Positions 23,457 to 31,544 of a stretch of 64,000 nt of DNA are shown one piece after another. Numbering within the stretch: the first letter of the stretch is position 1; each line of letters starts with the position of its first letter. This DNA comes from Nocardioides agariphilus (lineage in GTDB: Bacteria; Actinomycetota; Actinomycetes; Propionibacteriales; Nocardioidaceae): NCBI RefSeq assembly GCF_015352445.1, contig NZ_JADKPO010000003.1:62001-126000 (forward strand), in the 5' to 3' direction. A program made the position numbers and the translations under genes. Under the pieces are notes generated by a model. It saw only the letters and a list, made by a program, of their open reading frames with translations, had not been told where the DNA came from and searched no databases.

Positions 23457-24532
23457 CCGGCTACCTCCTCGGGGTCGCGCGCCGTCGCCGCGGCGTGCAC
23501 CGCGACCTCGCACGATGCCAGTCCAGGCACCGGTGCCGCACGCCAGATTCCGCAGGGCTGGATCGAGGTCCGCTCCATGAACGCGATCGCCCGCTCGTTG
23601 ACGGCGTCGGGGTCCGCGTCGGCGTACAGCTCGAAGGTGTTGGTGTGCGGCGGATCTGGATGCACCCGCACGCCGGACGCCACCAGCCGCTCGGCCAGCA
23701 GCCGTCCCCACGCGACGTACTCCCCCATTCGCGGCAGGTGCTCGCGCAACCCGGCCAGTGCCAAGACGGCGTAGGGAGTCAGGTGGAACAGCGTGCCGCC
23801 CATCCGCTTGCGCCATCGCCGGACCTCGCCGACGACGTCCTCGTCGGCGGCCAGCACCGCGCCGGCCAGGCCGCCCAAGCCCTTGTAGAACGACACGTAG
23901 ACCGAGTCGGCCACTCCCGCGATCTCGGCGAGCGGCCGATCGTAGAAGGGCTGGCTCTCCCACAGCCGCGCGCCGTCGAGGTGTACGCGCATCCCGAGCT
24001 CGTGGGCACGGCCGGTCAGTGCGACCAGGTCCTCCCACGGCGGCAGCAGGCAGCCGGCGTCGCGCAACGGAAGCTCCAGGAGTACGGCGGCCAGCCCGGC
24101 CCCGAGCCGGTCCAGGTCCTCGATGGTGGGCAGGCTGCGCCCGGTGGACAGGTGCTCGAACCGGAACCCGTGCAGCAGCCGTGGCCCGTCGTCCTCGTGC
24201 TGGAGCAGGTGCGAGAGCTCCGGGATGCCCACGCGGGGCGATCCCGCCCGGTCGCACCAGACCCGCAGCGCCGCCTGCTGGGCCATGATCCCGCTGGGGA
24301 ACATGGCCGCCGCAGGCTTGCCGAGGAGCTCGGCGACCTCCTGCTCGAGCTGGGCGACGGCGCCGCGCTCGGCGTACACGTCCCACTGGTCGATGCCGAG
24401 CTCCTCGGTGGCCCGCGCCGCCGCCATCATCGACTCGGCCGGCGTGTGCCGCGGCGTCGCGAAGACATCGCCGGTGCAGCCACGGGCGACGACTCTGAAC
24501 CGCTCGAGCAGGTCTCCATCTGGGTCGCTCAC
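23429..24532 (-). CDS. Threonine aldolase-family PLP lyase (beta-eliminating lyase)
   Basis: About 367 residues from GTG 24532; ATG 24571 is in frame but would overlap the upstream gene by 13 bases. The fold-type I features of low-specificity L-threonine aldolases are present: MFPSGIMAQQAALRVW, the helix EDLVALTGRAHELGMRVHLD, GARLWES, and VSFYKGLGGLAGAVLAA with the PLP lysine. The reaction is likely cleavage of a beta-hydroxy amino acid to glycine plus an aldehyde, although related beta-eliminating lyases exist. Its neighbour downstream is a GNAT protein. Confidence 0.8.
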   Translation of the reverse strand: MSDPDGDLLERFRVVARGCTGDVFATPRHTPAESMMAAARATEELGIDQWDVYAERGAVAQLEQEVAELLGKPAAAMFPSGIMAQQAALRVWCDRAGSPRVGIPELSHLLQHEDDGPRLLHGFRFEHLSTGRSLPTIEDLDRLGAGLAAVLLELPLRDAGCLLPPWEDLVALTGRAHELGMRVHLDGARLWESQPFYDRPLAEIAGVADSVYVSFYKGLGGLAGAVLAADEDVVGEVRRWRKRMGGTLFHLTPYAVLALAGLREHLPRMGEYVAWGRLLAERLVASGVRVHPDPPHTNTFELYADADPDAVNERAIAFMERTSIQPCGIWRAAPVPGLASCEVAVHAAATARDPEEVAGWLMEIIGG

Positions 24533-24558
24533 CGGGTCACACTTACCAGACGAGGACG

Positions 24559-25194
24559 TCACCAGCCCCACACGGTGAGCTTGTCCGACTCCGCGGCGCA
24601 GTAGAAGGACCAGCCCGTGGGGAAGGAGCAGAAGATGTTCTCCGCGGTCGGGACGACGGTGCGCTGACCGAGGATCGCATGGGTCGCCTTGTCCTCCCAG
24701 CGGATCATGTACACGATCCGCAGCTGCGAACCAGCGAACCGGGGGTTCTCGAAGACGTGTCCCTGAAGGGCGTAGGACGGGTATGCCGTGGGCGTGGCCG
24801 GGTCGTAGCCGGCGACATCCACGGTCTTGACGGTGTTGGCGATAGCCGTCCAGCCGGTGGTCCAGTCGTAGCGCTGCAGCACGTAGGCGGCCCGGATCGT
24901 CTGCGGGGCCTTGCTCGCGGTCGTCCGCGCCACCGTGACGCCGTTGGTCGAGTAGGTCGGCACGGCGTACGTGCCGTTGGCGTCACGCCAGATCTTGAGC
25001 TGCGCCCGGATCATCACCTGCGGACCGGAGCCGAAGGTGTTGTTGACGTTGTAGGGACCGGGAGTACCGGACATCTCGGACGTGTAGTGGGCCGAAGCCG
25101 TCGACGCGGTGCCGAGCACTGCGGTGAGCAGCAACGCGAGGAAGCCGAGTAGGGAAGCGATGCGCGGACCGCGGGTGCGGGGTGAGAGAGACAT
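24559..25194 (-). CDS. Secreted protein, single YxLQR-type domain
   Basis: 211 residues with a clear Sec signal peptide (ASLLGFLALLLTAVLG, cleavage near TASA) and AGGAG before the ATG. The mature part contains IRAAYVLQRYDWTTGWTAI, FENPRFAGSQLRIVYMIRWE and two cysteines near the C-terminus. This pattern (YxLQR, Trp, then a YRV/IVYxxxW block, a Gly-turn and a Cys pair) is shared with both halves of the protein at 26085-27290 and with the protein at 48066-48644. I know no named family for it. The location is extracellular or cell wall. Confidence 0.75.
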   Translation of the reverse strand: MSLSPRTRGPRIASLLGFLALLLTAVLGTASTASAHYTSEMSGTPGPYNVNNTFGSGPQVMIRAQLKIWRDANGTYAVPTYSTNGVTVARTTASKAPQTIRAAYVLQRYDWTTGWTAIANTVKTVDVAGYDPATPTAYPSYALQGHVFENPRFAGSQLRIVYMIRWEDKATHAILGQRTVVPTAENIFCSFPTGWSFYCAAESDKLTVWGW

Positions 25195-25293
25195 CTTCGG
25201 GTTCTCCTGAAAAGGGACGACGTGGTTGTCCGTACCTTTGCCGAGGCTCCCGCGGACCTCTGTCAGCCCAAGAACACAGCCCCGAAACCGGTG

Positions 25294-26067
25294 TCAGGTC
25301 AGCATCCGCGTACCCGGAGGCACGCCTTCGTCGACTGCCTCGACCAGCTCCTGCAGAGCAGTCAGGGCGACACGCTGCGGATAGGGGCCGAATGACAAAC
25401 GGGCCACCCCGAGCTGCTCGAGCCGGCTCGCCGGCGGCATGCCCGGTGCGCCGATCAGGCTGAGCCGACGCTCGCCCAGCGCGTCGACGAGGTCCTCGAT
25501 CTCAGACTCCTGCAGCAGTCCGGGCACGAACACGACAGGCGCCCCGGCGTCGAGGTAGGCCCTGCAGCGGCCGATCGCCTCCTTCAGCACGTCTCGGCGG
25601 TCCTGGTCACCGGCGCGGATGAACGCGTCGGTGCGTGCGTTGAGGACGAAGTCCGGCACGCCCTCGTCCGCGGCCGCCGCGACCACGGCCTCGACGACGG
25701 CCGCCGAGTCGGTGACCGGGCGCATCCGGTCCTCGAGGTTGGCGCCGACGACCCCGAGGCCGATGGCGCGGCGGATCGTGCCGGCCGGGTCGCCGTACCC
25801 GGACTCGAGGTCGGCCGAGACGGGTACGTCGACCGCGGCCGTGATCCGCCCCACCATGTCGAGCATCAGGTCGACCGGGATCTGCTGGCCGTCGGGGTAG
25901 CCGTAGGTCGCCGCGATGCCGTGGCTGGCCGTGGCGATGGCTGCCGTCCCCTCGACGGCTGCGACCGCCCGAGCACTCGCGACGTCCCAGACGTTGACGA
26001 GGGTGAGGATCCGGTCGTCGGAGTGGAGTCCACGGAACCTGGCGGCCTGCTCGGGGGTGGTCGTCAT
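25294..26067 (-). CDS. Isocitrate lyase/PEP mutase family protein
   Basis: 257 residues from ATG 26067 with AAGGA seven bases before it. Family features are LVNVWDVASARAVAAVEGTA near the N-terminus, PVSADLESGYGDP with the Mg-binding acid, GANLEDRMRPVTD, and NARTDAFIRAGDQD. The usual KKCGH/SG catalytic cysteine motif of isocitrate lyase is absent, so a PEP-mutase-like or 2-methylisocitrate lyase-like or oxaloacetate hydrolase-like role is more likely. It begins 17 bases after the stop of a secreted protein on the same strand; functional linkage is not evident. Confidence 0.85.
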   Translation of the reverse strand: MTTTPEQAARFRGLHSDDRILTLVNVWDVASARAVAAVEGTAAIATASHGIAATYGYPDGQQIPVDLMLDMVGRITAAVDVPVSADLESGYGDPAGTIRRAIGLGVVGANLEDRMRPVTDSAAVVEAVVAAAADEGVPDFVLNARTDAFIRAGDQDRRDVLKEAIGRCRAYLDAGAPVVFVPGLLQESEIEDLVDALGERRLSLIGAPGMPPASRLEQLGVARLSFGPYPQRVALTALQELVEAVDEGVPPGTRMLT

Positions 26068-26084
26068 GGACCGATCCTTGCGGA

Positions 26085-27290
26085 TCAGCCCAACGGGGTC
26101 CGGATCGTTCCGGATCCTGTCGCTGAGCAGGTCAAGATGGTGTTCGCGCAGACAGACCTGGCCGACGAGTCCGGGGTGAGTTCGAGCGTGCGGATGACCC
26201 GGTCCGAGTCGAGGAGGGACCAGCTCACCGAGTAGACCATCCGGTAGACGGCTTCCCGGTTGGTGTACTCGAGGGGCAGGTAGAAGGAGTGCCCGGGGAC
26301 GACCACCGAGGCATCCATGGCGACCCGCACCGAGGTGGTCGAGGCCCGGAACTCCTCCCAGGTGCCGGCTGCGCCCAGGCGCTGGAGCGTGTAGGTGACC
26401 TGGGCCGTCTGCGGCGCTGGGGTCGGGTATGCCTGCTTGACGTAGGTGGCGGCGCTGCTCATGGTCCGGAAGGCGCCGCTCGACGCGGCGTACTCCGAGC
26501 TGGCGATCCAGGGGGCCCGCCGCCCGTCGGGCTGGATCTGCACACCCAGCGCACCGGCGATCGGGTACCTGGCCAGGTCGGTGACCTCGACCGACCCGGC
26601 CAGCGTCGTGCAGACGACGTACGAGGTCGCGCACGTGGCGTCTTGTGCGACCCTCGGGACCGCCTCGCTGGACCCGATGAGCGAGCCGTCCTCGCGGGCC
26701 CAGGCCACGCGGTAGTGGACGCGGAAGCGACCGAGGAAGGAAGTCTCGAAGGCGGGACCCTCGATCGCCATCAGGTGAAGACGATCGAAGGTCGCCTGCC
26801 GGCGCACCTCGTCAAGGGCGAGCCAGGAGCCGTCAGCGCTGGCGCGCTCGAGCGTGTAGGTCACCGTCACGTTCTGCGCGCTGGTGCCGGCCCCGCTGAG
26901 GAGCAGGTCGCTGGTGCGGACCACCAGGCTCACCTCGCCGGTCCCACGGTCGAGTCGGTCGGTTGCCTGCATCAGGCGGAACGGCGCCGGTTCGGTCTGC
27001 GCGTCGTCGCTGTCCAGCAGCGCCCATCCGGGCGTGCCGGCGGTGGCGGTGAAAGGGGACTCGTCCGCGACTGCCTGTGCCGGCGTCGGCGCGAGGACCA
27101 CACCGCCCAGCAGCGTCGAGGCGGCCAGGACGCAGCGGGCAGCACGCTTCCTGAGGGCCCCGGTCGATCGGCTGGTCGATCGGCTGGTCGATCGGCTGGT
27201 CGATCGGCTGGTCGATCGGCTGGTCGATCGGCTGGTCGATCGGCTGGTCGATCGGCTGGTCGATGGGCTGGTCGATGAGCTGGGTCGCAT
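26085..27290 (-). CDS. Secreted protein with two YxLQR-type domains and a tandem-repeat N-terminus
   Basis: 401 residues. The ATG at 27290 has GAGGAG six bases upstream, so translation starts there, before about 42 residues of Ser-Thr-Ser-Arg repeats (one STSP then eight STSR). Only after these comes the signal-peptide core, RKRAARCVLAASTLLGGVVL, with cleavage near AQA. The mature protein holds two copies of the same domain: VTVTYTLERASADGSWLALD with RFRVHYRVAWARED, and QVTYTLQRLGAAGTWEEF with AVYRMVYSVSWSLL, each followed by two cysteines about 8-9 residues apart. Similar single domains occur at 24559 and 48066. The function is unknown. Confidence 0.75.
   Translation of the reverse strand: MRPSSSTSPSTSRSTSRSTSRSTSRSTSRSTSRSTSRSTSRSTGALRKRAARCVLAASTLLGGVVLAPTPAQAVADESPFTATAGTPGWALLDSDDAQTEPAPFRLMQATDRLDRGTGEVSLVVRTSDLLLSGAGTSAQNVTVTYTLERASADGSWLALDEVRRQATFDRLHLMAIEGPAFETSFLGRFRVHYRVAWAREDGSLIGSSEAVPRVAQDATCATSYVVCTTLAGSVEVTDLARYPIAGALGVQIQPDGRRAPWIASSEYAASSGAFRTMSSAATYVKQAYPTPAPQTAQVTYTLQRLGAAGTWEEFRASTTSVRVAMDASVVVPGHSFYLPLEYTNREAVYRMVYSVSWSLLDSDRVIRTLELTPDSSARSVCANTILTCSATGSGTIRTPLG
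27163..27282. repeat. 12-bp tandem repeat (about ten copies) inside a coding sequence
   Basis: The unit GATCGGCTGGTC on the + strand is repeated head-to-tail with eight perfect copies and two changed copies at the start-proximal end (GATGGG, GATGAG). On the coding strand it gives Ser-Thr-Ser-Arg. A change in copy number would keep the frame, so length variation is tolerated. Confidence 0.92.
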
Positions 27291-27395
27291 CGGGGTCTCC
27301 TCGGTGGGCGCGCGATGTGCGGGTCGATGCGCACACGCTCCCGGGCAGGGCCGGGGTGACTCCGTCTGGCCGGCGACACAGTCGTCGAAGTGGTG

Positions 27396-30383
27396 TCACT
27401 CCCAGAAGACGCGGTCGACCACTGCCCGGGCCCGCCGGGTGGTGCGGAGGTAGTCGTTGACCATCGCGTCGCTGCCTCCGGGCGAGTAGCCCAGCACCGC
27501 AGCCATCGCCTGCTTGATGCGAGGGTCGCGTGGCAGCTGGTCGCTGCCCTTGCCCTGCACCAGGGTGATCGCGTTGCGAAACCGGCTGACCGTGCGCCAC
27601 GAGTGCACCAGTACCTGGGCGTCGTCGGCTGCCAGGAGGCCCGCCTCCGCGGCGGCGGCGAGGCCGTCGAGGGTGCGGGGCGTGCGCAGCCCGGGCACGG
27701 AGCCGGCGTGCCGCATCTGCAGCAGCTGGACCGTCCACTCGATGTCGGCGAGTCCGCCGCGGCCGAGCTTGAGATGGGTGTTGGGGTCCGCGCCGCGAGG
27801 GAGCCGCTCGCGGTCGATGCGCGCCTTGACCCGACGTACTTCGGCAACGTCGGCCTCGGTGATGCCATCGGCCGGGAAGCGCAACGGGTCGATCAGCTCG
27901 GTGAACCGGCGCCGCAGGTCCTCGTCGCCGACGACGGCGTCGGCACGCAGCAGCGCCTGGAACTCCCAGACCTTGGACCACTTCGAGTAGTAGGCGGCAT
28001 AGGAGTCGAGCGTCCGCACGAGCGGGCCTTGCTTGCCCTCGGGCCGCAGGTCGGCGTCGACCTCCAGCGGTGGGTCGGTCATGGGCAGGGCGAGCAGGCG
28101 CCGGAGCTCGTTGGCGACCGCCTGGGCGTAGGTCGAGGCGACGTGCTGGTCGGCGCCCGGCGCGGGCTCGTGGACGAACATCACGTCGGCGTCGCTGCCG
28201 TAGGACAGCTCGAAGCCGCCGTAGCGTCCCATCGCCACGATCGCGATCGACGTCGGTGCCGAAGCGAGGCGCTGCTGCGCGCGTACGGACCGGCCAGCCG
28301 TCTCGAGGGTCGCCTCGAGGGTCGCGTCGGTCAGCCGGGACAGGCCTGCACCCACGTCCGCGACGTCGATCTCGCCGAACAGGTCACCGGCCGCCAGCCG
28401 GAGCAGCTCGCGGCGGCGTACGGCCCGGATCGATCGCACCGCCTCCACCGGGTCGTCCTGCCGGCCCGCCGACGCGGTCATCTCGAACATCAGCTGGACG
28501 ACGTCGTGGGGGCTCAGGTCCTCGCCGAGCATCCGCACGCCCTGCGGCTCGCGCTCGATCAGCGTGGTGGCGAACCGCGAGGTGGCCAGCACCCGGGCCA
28601 AGCGCTCGGCGACGTGCCCCTCGTCGCGCAGGGTGCCGAGGTACCACGGTGTGGAGCCCAGCGACTCGCTGAGCCGGCGGAACCCGAAGAGCCCGGCATC
28701 GGGGTCGGGCGAGTCGGCGAACCAGCCGAGCATCGCCGGCATCAAGGCCCGCTGGATGCCGGCCGTACGGCTGACCCCGCTCGTGAGTGCCTCCAGGTGG
28801 CGCAGCGCCGCCTTGGGGTCGGCGAACCCGATCGCCGCGAGCCGTTCGGCCGCTGCCTGGGACGACAGCTCTGAGTCGTCGCCGACGACGGTGCCCGACA
28901 TCCGGGCGACCGCGGTGAGCAGCGGGCGGTAGAAGAGCTTCTCGTGCAGGCGTCGCACCTCGAGTCGCCAGCCCTGCCAGGCGTCCTCGAGTGCCGCCTG
29001 GGAGTCCTTGACGAAGCCCATGCCACGCGCGATGCGCCGCAGCGACACCTCATCAGTAGGTACGACGTGGGTCCGGCGCAGCTGGAAGAGCTGGATGCGG
29101 TGCTCGAGGGTGCGCAAGAACGCGTAGGCCTGGTGCATCTCCTCGCCGTCGACCCGACCGACGTACCCACCTGCGGTCAAGGCCGCAAGAGCACTGAGGG
29201 TTGCCGGCGCCCGCACCGACTCGTCGCCACCGCCGTGAACGAGCTGGAGCAGCTGCACGGCGAACTCGACGTCGCGCAGCCCGCCCGCGCCCAGCTTGAG
29301 CTGCCGCTCGGCCTCGCGCGCCGGGATCGTCTCGACCACCCGACGGCGCATGGCCTGCACGTCGGCCACGAAGCCGTCACGACCCGCGACTCCCCAGACC
29401 ATCGGGGAGACCAGCTCCACGAACTCCCGCCCGAGCCGAAGATCACCGGCTATGGGTCTGGCCTTGAGCAGCGCCTGGAACTCCCACGTCTTGGCCCACC
29501 GCTCGTAGTAGGACCGCATCCCGGCCATGGTGCGCACGAGCGGTCCGGCCTTGCCCTCGGGTCGCAGCGCGGCGTCGACCGGCCAGATGGTGCCCTCGGA
29601 CGTGTGGTCGGAGCAGGCGCGCATCAGGTGACTGGCCAGCTGGGTGGCGACGCGGGCCGCCGCCGGCTCCGAGGCGCCGTCGACCGGTTCATGCACGAAG
29701 ATCACGTCGACGTCGGAGACGTAGTTGAGCTCGTGACCGCCGCACTTCCCCATCGCGATGACGGCCAGCCGCACCGATGCGGCCTCCTCCCCGACAGTTG
29801 CTCTCGCGATGGCGAGCCCCGCCTCGAGAGTCGCCGCGGCGAGGTCGGACAGCTCGGCCGCCACGTCGTCGACCCCCACGTGGTGGGCCAGGTCGCGAGC
29901 CGCCAGTGGGACCAGGATCCGGCGGTGAGCGATCCGCATGGCATCGAGTGCGGCCACTCTCGACAGCGTCGAGACGGGAGCCTCGTCGAGCGGGTCGGCG
30001 CCGACGGCGGAGAGCATCGCCGCCCTGACGGCGTAGGCCGCGGGTCGCGTGCTGCCGAGCGTCGGATCGGTGAGGTCGCGCCAGTGGTCCGGATGCCGCA
30101 CGAGGTGGTCGGTCAGCGCCTGGCTGGCGCCCAGCACGCACAGCAGTCGCATCGCCGTGCCCTCGTCGTCGACGACGGCGTCGAGCAGCGCCATCCGGTC
30201 CTCGACGGCGTCGGCGAGCCGCAGCAGCCCGGTGAGCGCCAGGTCAGGGTCGGCGGTGCGACCGAGCAGCGCCACCAGGGGCTCGGCATGGTCGCCCAGC
30301 AGGGCCAGGCCCGCCAGCGTGCGCTCGGAGTCCACGAAACCCTGACGCAGCAGGTCGCTGCGACTCGTCGCAGCCCTGGTCAT
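27396..30383 (-). CDS. glnE: Bifunctional glutamine synthetase adenylyltransferase/adenylyl-removing enzyme
   Basis: 995 residues, normal for actinobacterial GlnE. Two nucleotidyltransferase halves are visible, each with the family signature: CGGHELNYVSDVDVIFVHEP in the N-terminal (adenylyl-removing) half and RYGGFELSYGSDADVMFVHE in the C-terminal (adenylyl-transfer) half. Each is followed by LRPEGKxGPLVRT and a helical domain with LGxGGLxDIEWTVQLLQ. It adds or removes AMP from glutamine synthetase according to nitrogen status. It is downstream of glnA2 and two small genes on the same strand, an arrangement that resembles the mycobacterial glnE-glnA2 neighbourhood. The ATG at 30383 is 15 bases after the previous gene. 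Confidence 0.95.
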   Translation of the reverse strand: MTRAATSRSDLLRQGFVDSERTLAGLALLGDHAEPLVALLGRTADPDLALTGLLRLADAVEDRMALLDAVVDDEGTAMRLLCVLGASQALTDHLVRHPDHWRDLTDPTLGSTRPAAYAVRAAMLSAVGADPLDEAPVSTLSRVAALDAMRIAHRRILVPLAARDLAHHVGVDDVAAELSDLAAATLEAGLAIARATVGEEAASVRLAVIAMGKCGGHELNYVSDVDVIFVHEPVDGASEPAAARVATQLASHLMRACSDHTSEGTIWPVDAALRPEGKAGPLVRTMAGMRSYYERWAKTWEFQALLKARPIAGDLRLGREFVELVSPMVWGVAGRDGFVADVQAMRRRVVETIPAREAERQLKLGAGGLRDVEFAVQLLQLVHGGGDESVRAPATLSALAALTAGGYVGRVDGEEMHQAYAFLRTLEHRIQLFQLRRTHVVPTDEVSLRRIARGMGFVKDSQAALEDAWQGWRLEVRRLHEKLFYRPLLTAVARMSGTVVGDDSELSSQAAAERLAAIGFADPKAALRHLEALTSGVSRTAGIQRALMPAMLGWFADSPDPDAGLFGFRRLSESLGSTPWYLGTLRDEGHVAERLARVLATSRFATTLIEREPQGVRMLGEDLSPHDVVQLMFEMTASAGRQDDPVEAVRSIRAVRRRELLRLAAGDLFGEIDVADVGAGLSRLTDATLEATLETAGRSVRAQQRLASAPTSIAIVAMGRYGGFELSYGSDADVMFVHEPAPGADQHVASTYAQAVANELRRLLALPMTDPPLEVDADLRPEGKQGPLVRTLDSYAAYYSKWSKVWEFQALLRADAVVGDEDLRRRFTELIDPLRFPADGITEADVAEVRRVKARIDRERLPRGADPNTHLKLGRGGLADIEWTVQLLQMRHAGSVPGLRTPRTLDGLAAAAEAGLLAADDAQVLVHSWRTVSRFRNAITLVQGKGSDQLPRDPRIKQAMAAVLGYSPGGSDAMVNDYLRTTRRARAVVDRVFWE

Positions 30384-30398
30384 GACGAGTCGAGGCAG

Positions 30399-31118
30399 CT
30401 AGACACGGTGGTGTTCTGTCACCTCGACGAAGCGCTCCGCCAAGGGTCGCCAGGCGGCCTCGAGCTCGTCGCGCGCGGAGTCGATCTCGTCGAGCACAGC
30501 CTCGGCGTCGAGGCCCTGGGCCAGGTGCAGCTCGCGGTCGTCCTTCGCCCAGGGGCGGATCAGCTCGGCGTCGACCTCCGGATGGTGCTGGACGCCCCAG
30601 ACGGTCGGCGCGAAGCGCGCGGCCTGCACCTCGACGCCTTCTGCGCTGGCCAGCACGACTGCCCCCTCCGGCAGCGAGGTGACGATGTCGTCGTGCCAGT
30701 GCACGCCCCGGCGCGGCGTGGCCACCGTCGACATCAGCGGGTCGAGGTGGGCATCGGGCGTCCAGCCGAGGTTGCGCAGCCCGAACGTCTGGCCGCGCGA
30801 GTTCACCTCGACGGTCCCGCCGAGCGCGACCGCGGCGAGCTGGTGACCGAGGCAGATCCCGAGCACCGGCACGCCGTCCTCGGCGTGTTGGCGAATGCGC
30901 TCGCGCACCGGCGCCAGCCACGGGCTGGTGGCGTCGTCGTTGGCGCCCATCGAACCGCCCAGGACGACGAGCGCGTCGTACGTCGAGGGGTCGGGCAGCT
31001 CGTCACCGGCGTAGGGGTGGCATACCGACACGCTCGCTCCGGCATCGGCCAACCAGGTGCCGACGAGGTGGGGCGGGCAGGTGGCCTCGTGCTGGATCAC
31101 GGCGATCCGTGCGGTCAT
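30399..31118 (-). CDS. Class I glutamine amidotransferase-like protein
   Basis: 239 residues from ATG 31118. It has the nucleophile elbow VLGICLGHQLAAVALGG with the catalytic cysteine and the His-Glu pair in VWGVQHHPEVDAEL, as well as LVVLGGSMGANDD. The type is a free-standing GuaA-like amidotransferase domain (GATase1_GMP synthase-like family). These proteins hydrolyse gamma-glutamyl bonds, and a few act on gamma-glutamylated amines. Being sandwiched between glnE and glnA2 it may belong to glutamine or polyamine metabolism. It overlaps the membrane gene upstream by four bases (ATGA). Confidence 0.9.
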   Translation of the reverse strand: MTARIAVIQHEATCPPHLVGTWLADAGASVSVCHPYAGDELPDPSTYDALVVLGGSMGANDDATSPWLAPVRERIRQHAEDGVPVLGICLGHQLAAVALGGTVEVNSRGQTFGLRNLGWTPDAHLDPLMSTVATPRRGVHWHDDIVTSLPEGAVVLASAEGVEVQAARFAPTVWGVQHHPEVDAELIRPWAKDDRELHLAQGLDAEAVLDEIDSARDELEAAWRPLAERFVEVTEHHRV

Positions 31119-31540
31119 CGCAACAGGTCCTTCTTGAGCATGAAAGCGGCAGTGAGGGTGAACAGTCCCGCCACCGCGATGACGATGCCGAACACGGTCG
31201 TCAGCAGCGGCAGGGAGGCCAGCAGCGCGAAGGCACCCGCGAGGATGCTGAACAGTCGGGCGCTGACGACCTGGTCCTTCAACCGCCGACGAGCCGAGCG
31301 CGCGGTGAACAGGACGACCAGGCCCGGCAGCAGGAGGAACACGAAGGCCACCTGCAGAGCCTCGAACCGCGTCCGGTCGCCGTCGCCGTCCCACGAGGAC
31401 ACCACGAAGACCACGCCGTAGACCACGACCAGCGCCGCGACCACCTGCACGACCATCAACCCGACGTTGAGCTGGCGCTCCATCGGGCTGCGAGGTGGGG
31501 CCTTGTCATCCACGGGATTGGTCTGGCTCATCGGGCTCAC
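31115..31540 (-). CDS. Small integral membrane protein
   Basis: 141 residues with four predicted membrane helices: LNVGLMVVQVVAALVVVYGV, LQVAFVFLLLPGLVVLFTA, LFSILAGAFALLASLPLLTT and FGIVIAVAGLFTLTAAFML. The N-terminal 25 residues are polar and proline-rich. ATG 31540 or ATG 31531 may be used. It starts four bases after the glutamine synthetase stop and overlaps the amidotransferase, so it is part of a glnA2-membrane-GATase-glnE operon. No family function is known to me. Confidence 0.75.
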   Translation of the reverse strand: MSPMSQTNPVDDKAPPRSPMERQLNVGLMVVQVVAALVVVYGVVFVVSSWDGDGDRTRFEALQVAFVFLLLPGLVVLFTARSARRRLKDQVVSARLFSILAGAFALLASLPLLTTVFGIVIAVAGLFTLTAAFMLKKDLLR

Positions 31541-31544
31541 CGGC

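Noticed and set aside
27163-27282. Possible CRISPR array
   Set aside because: The 12-bp units are contiguous with no spacers, and they are translated in frame.
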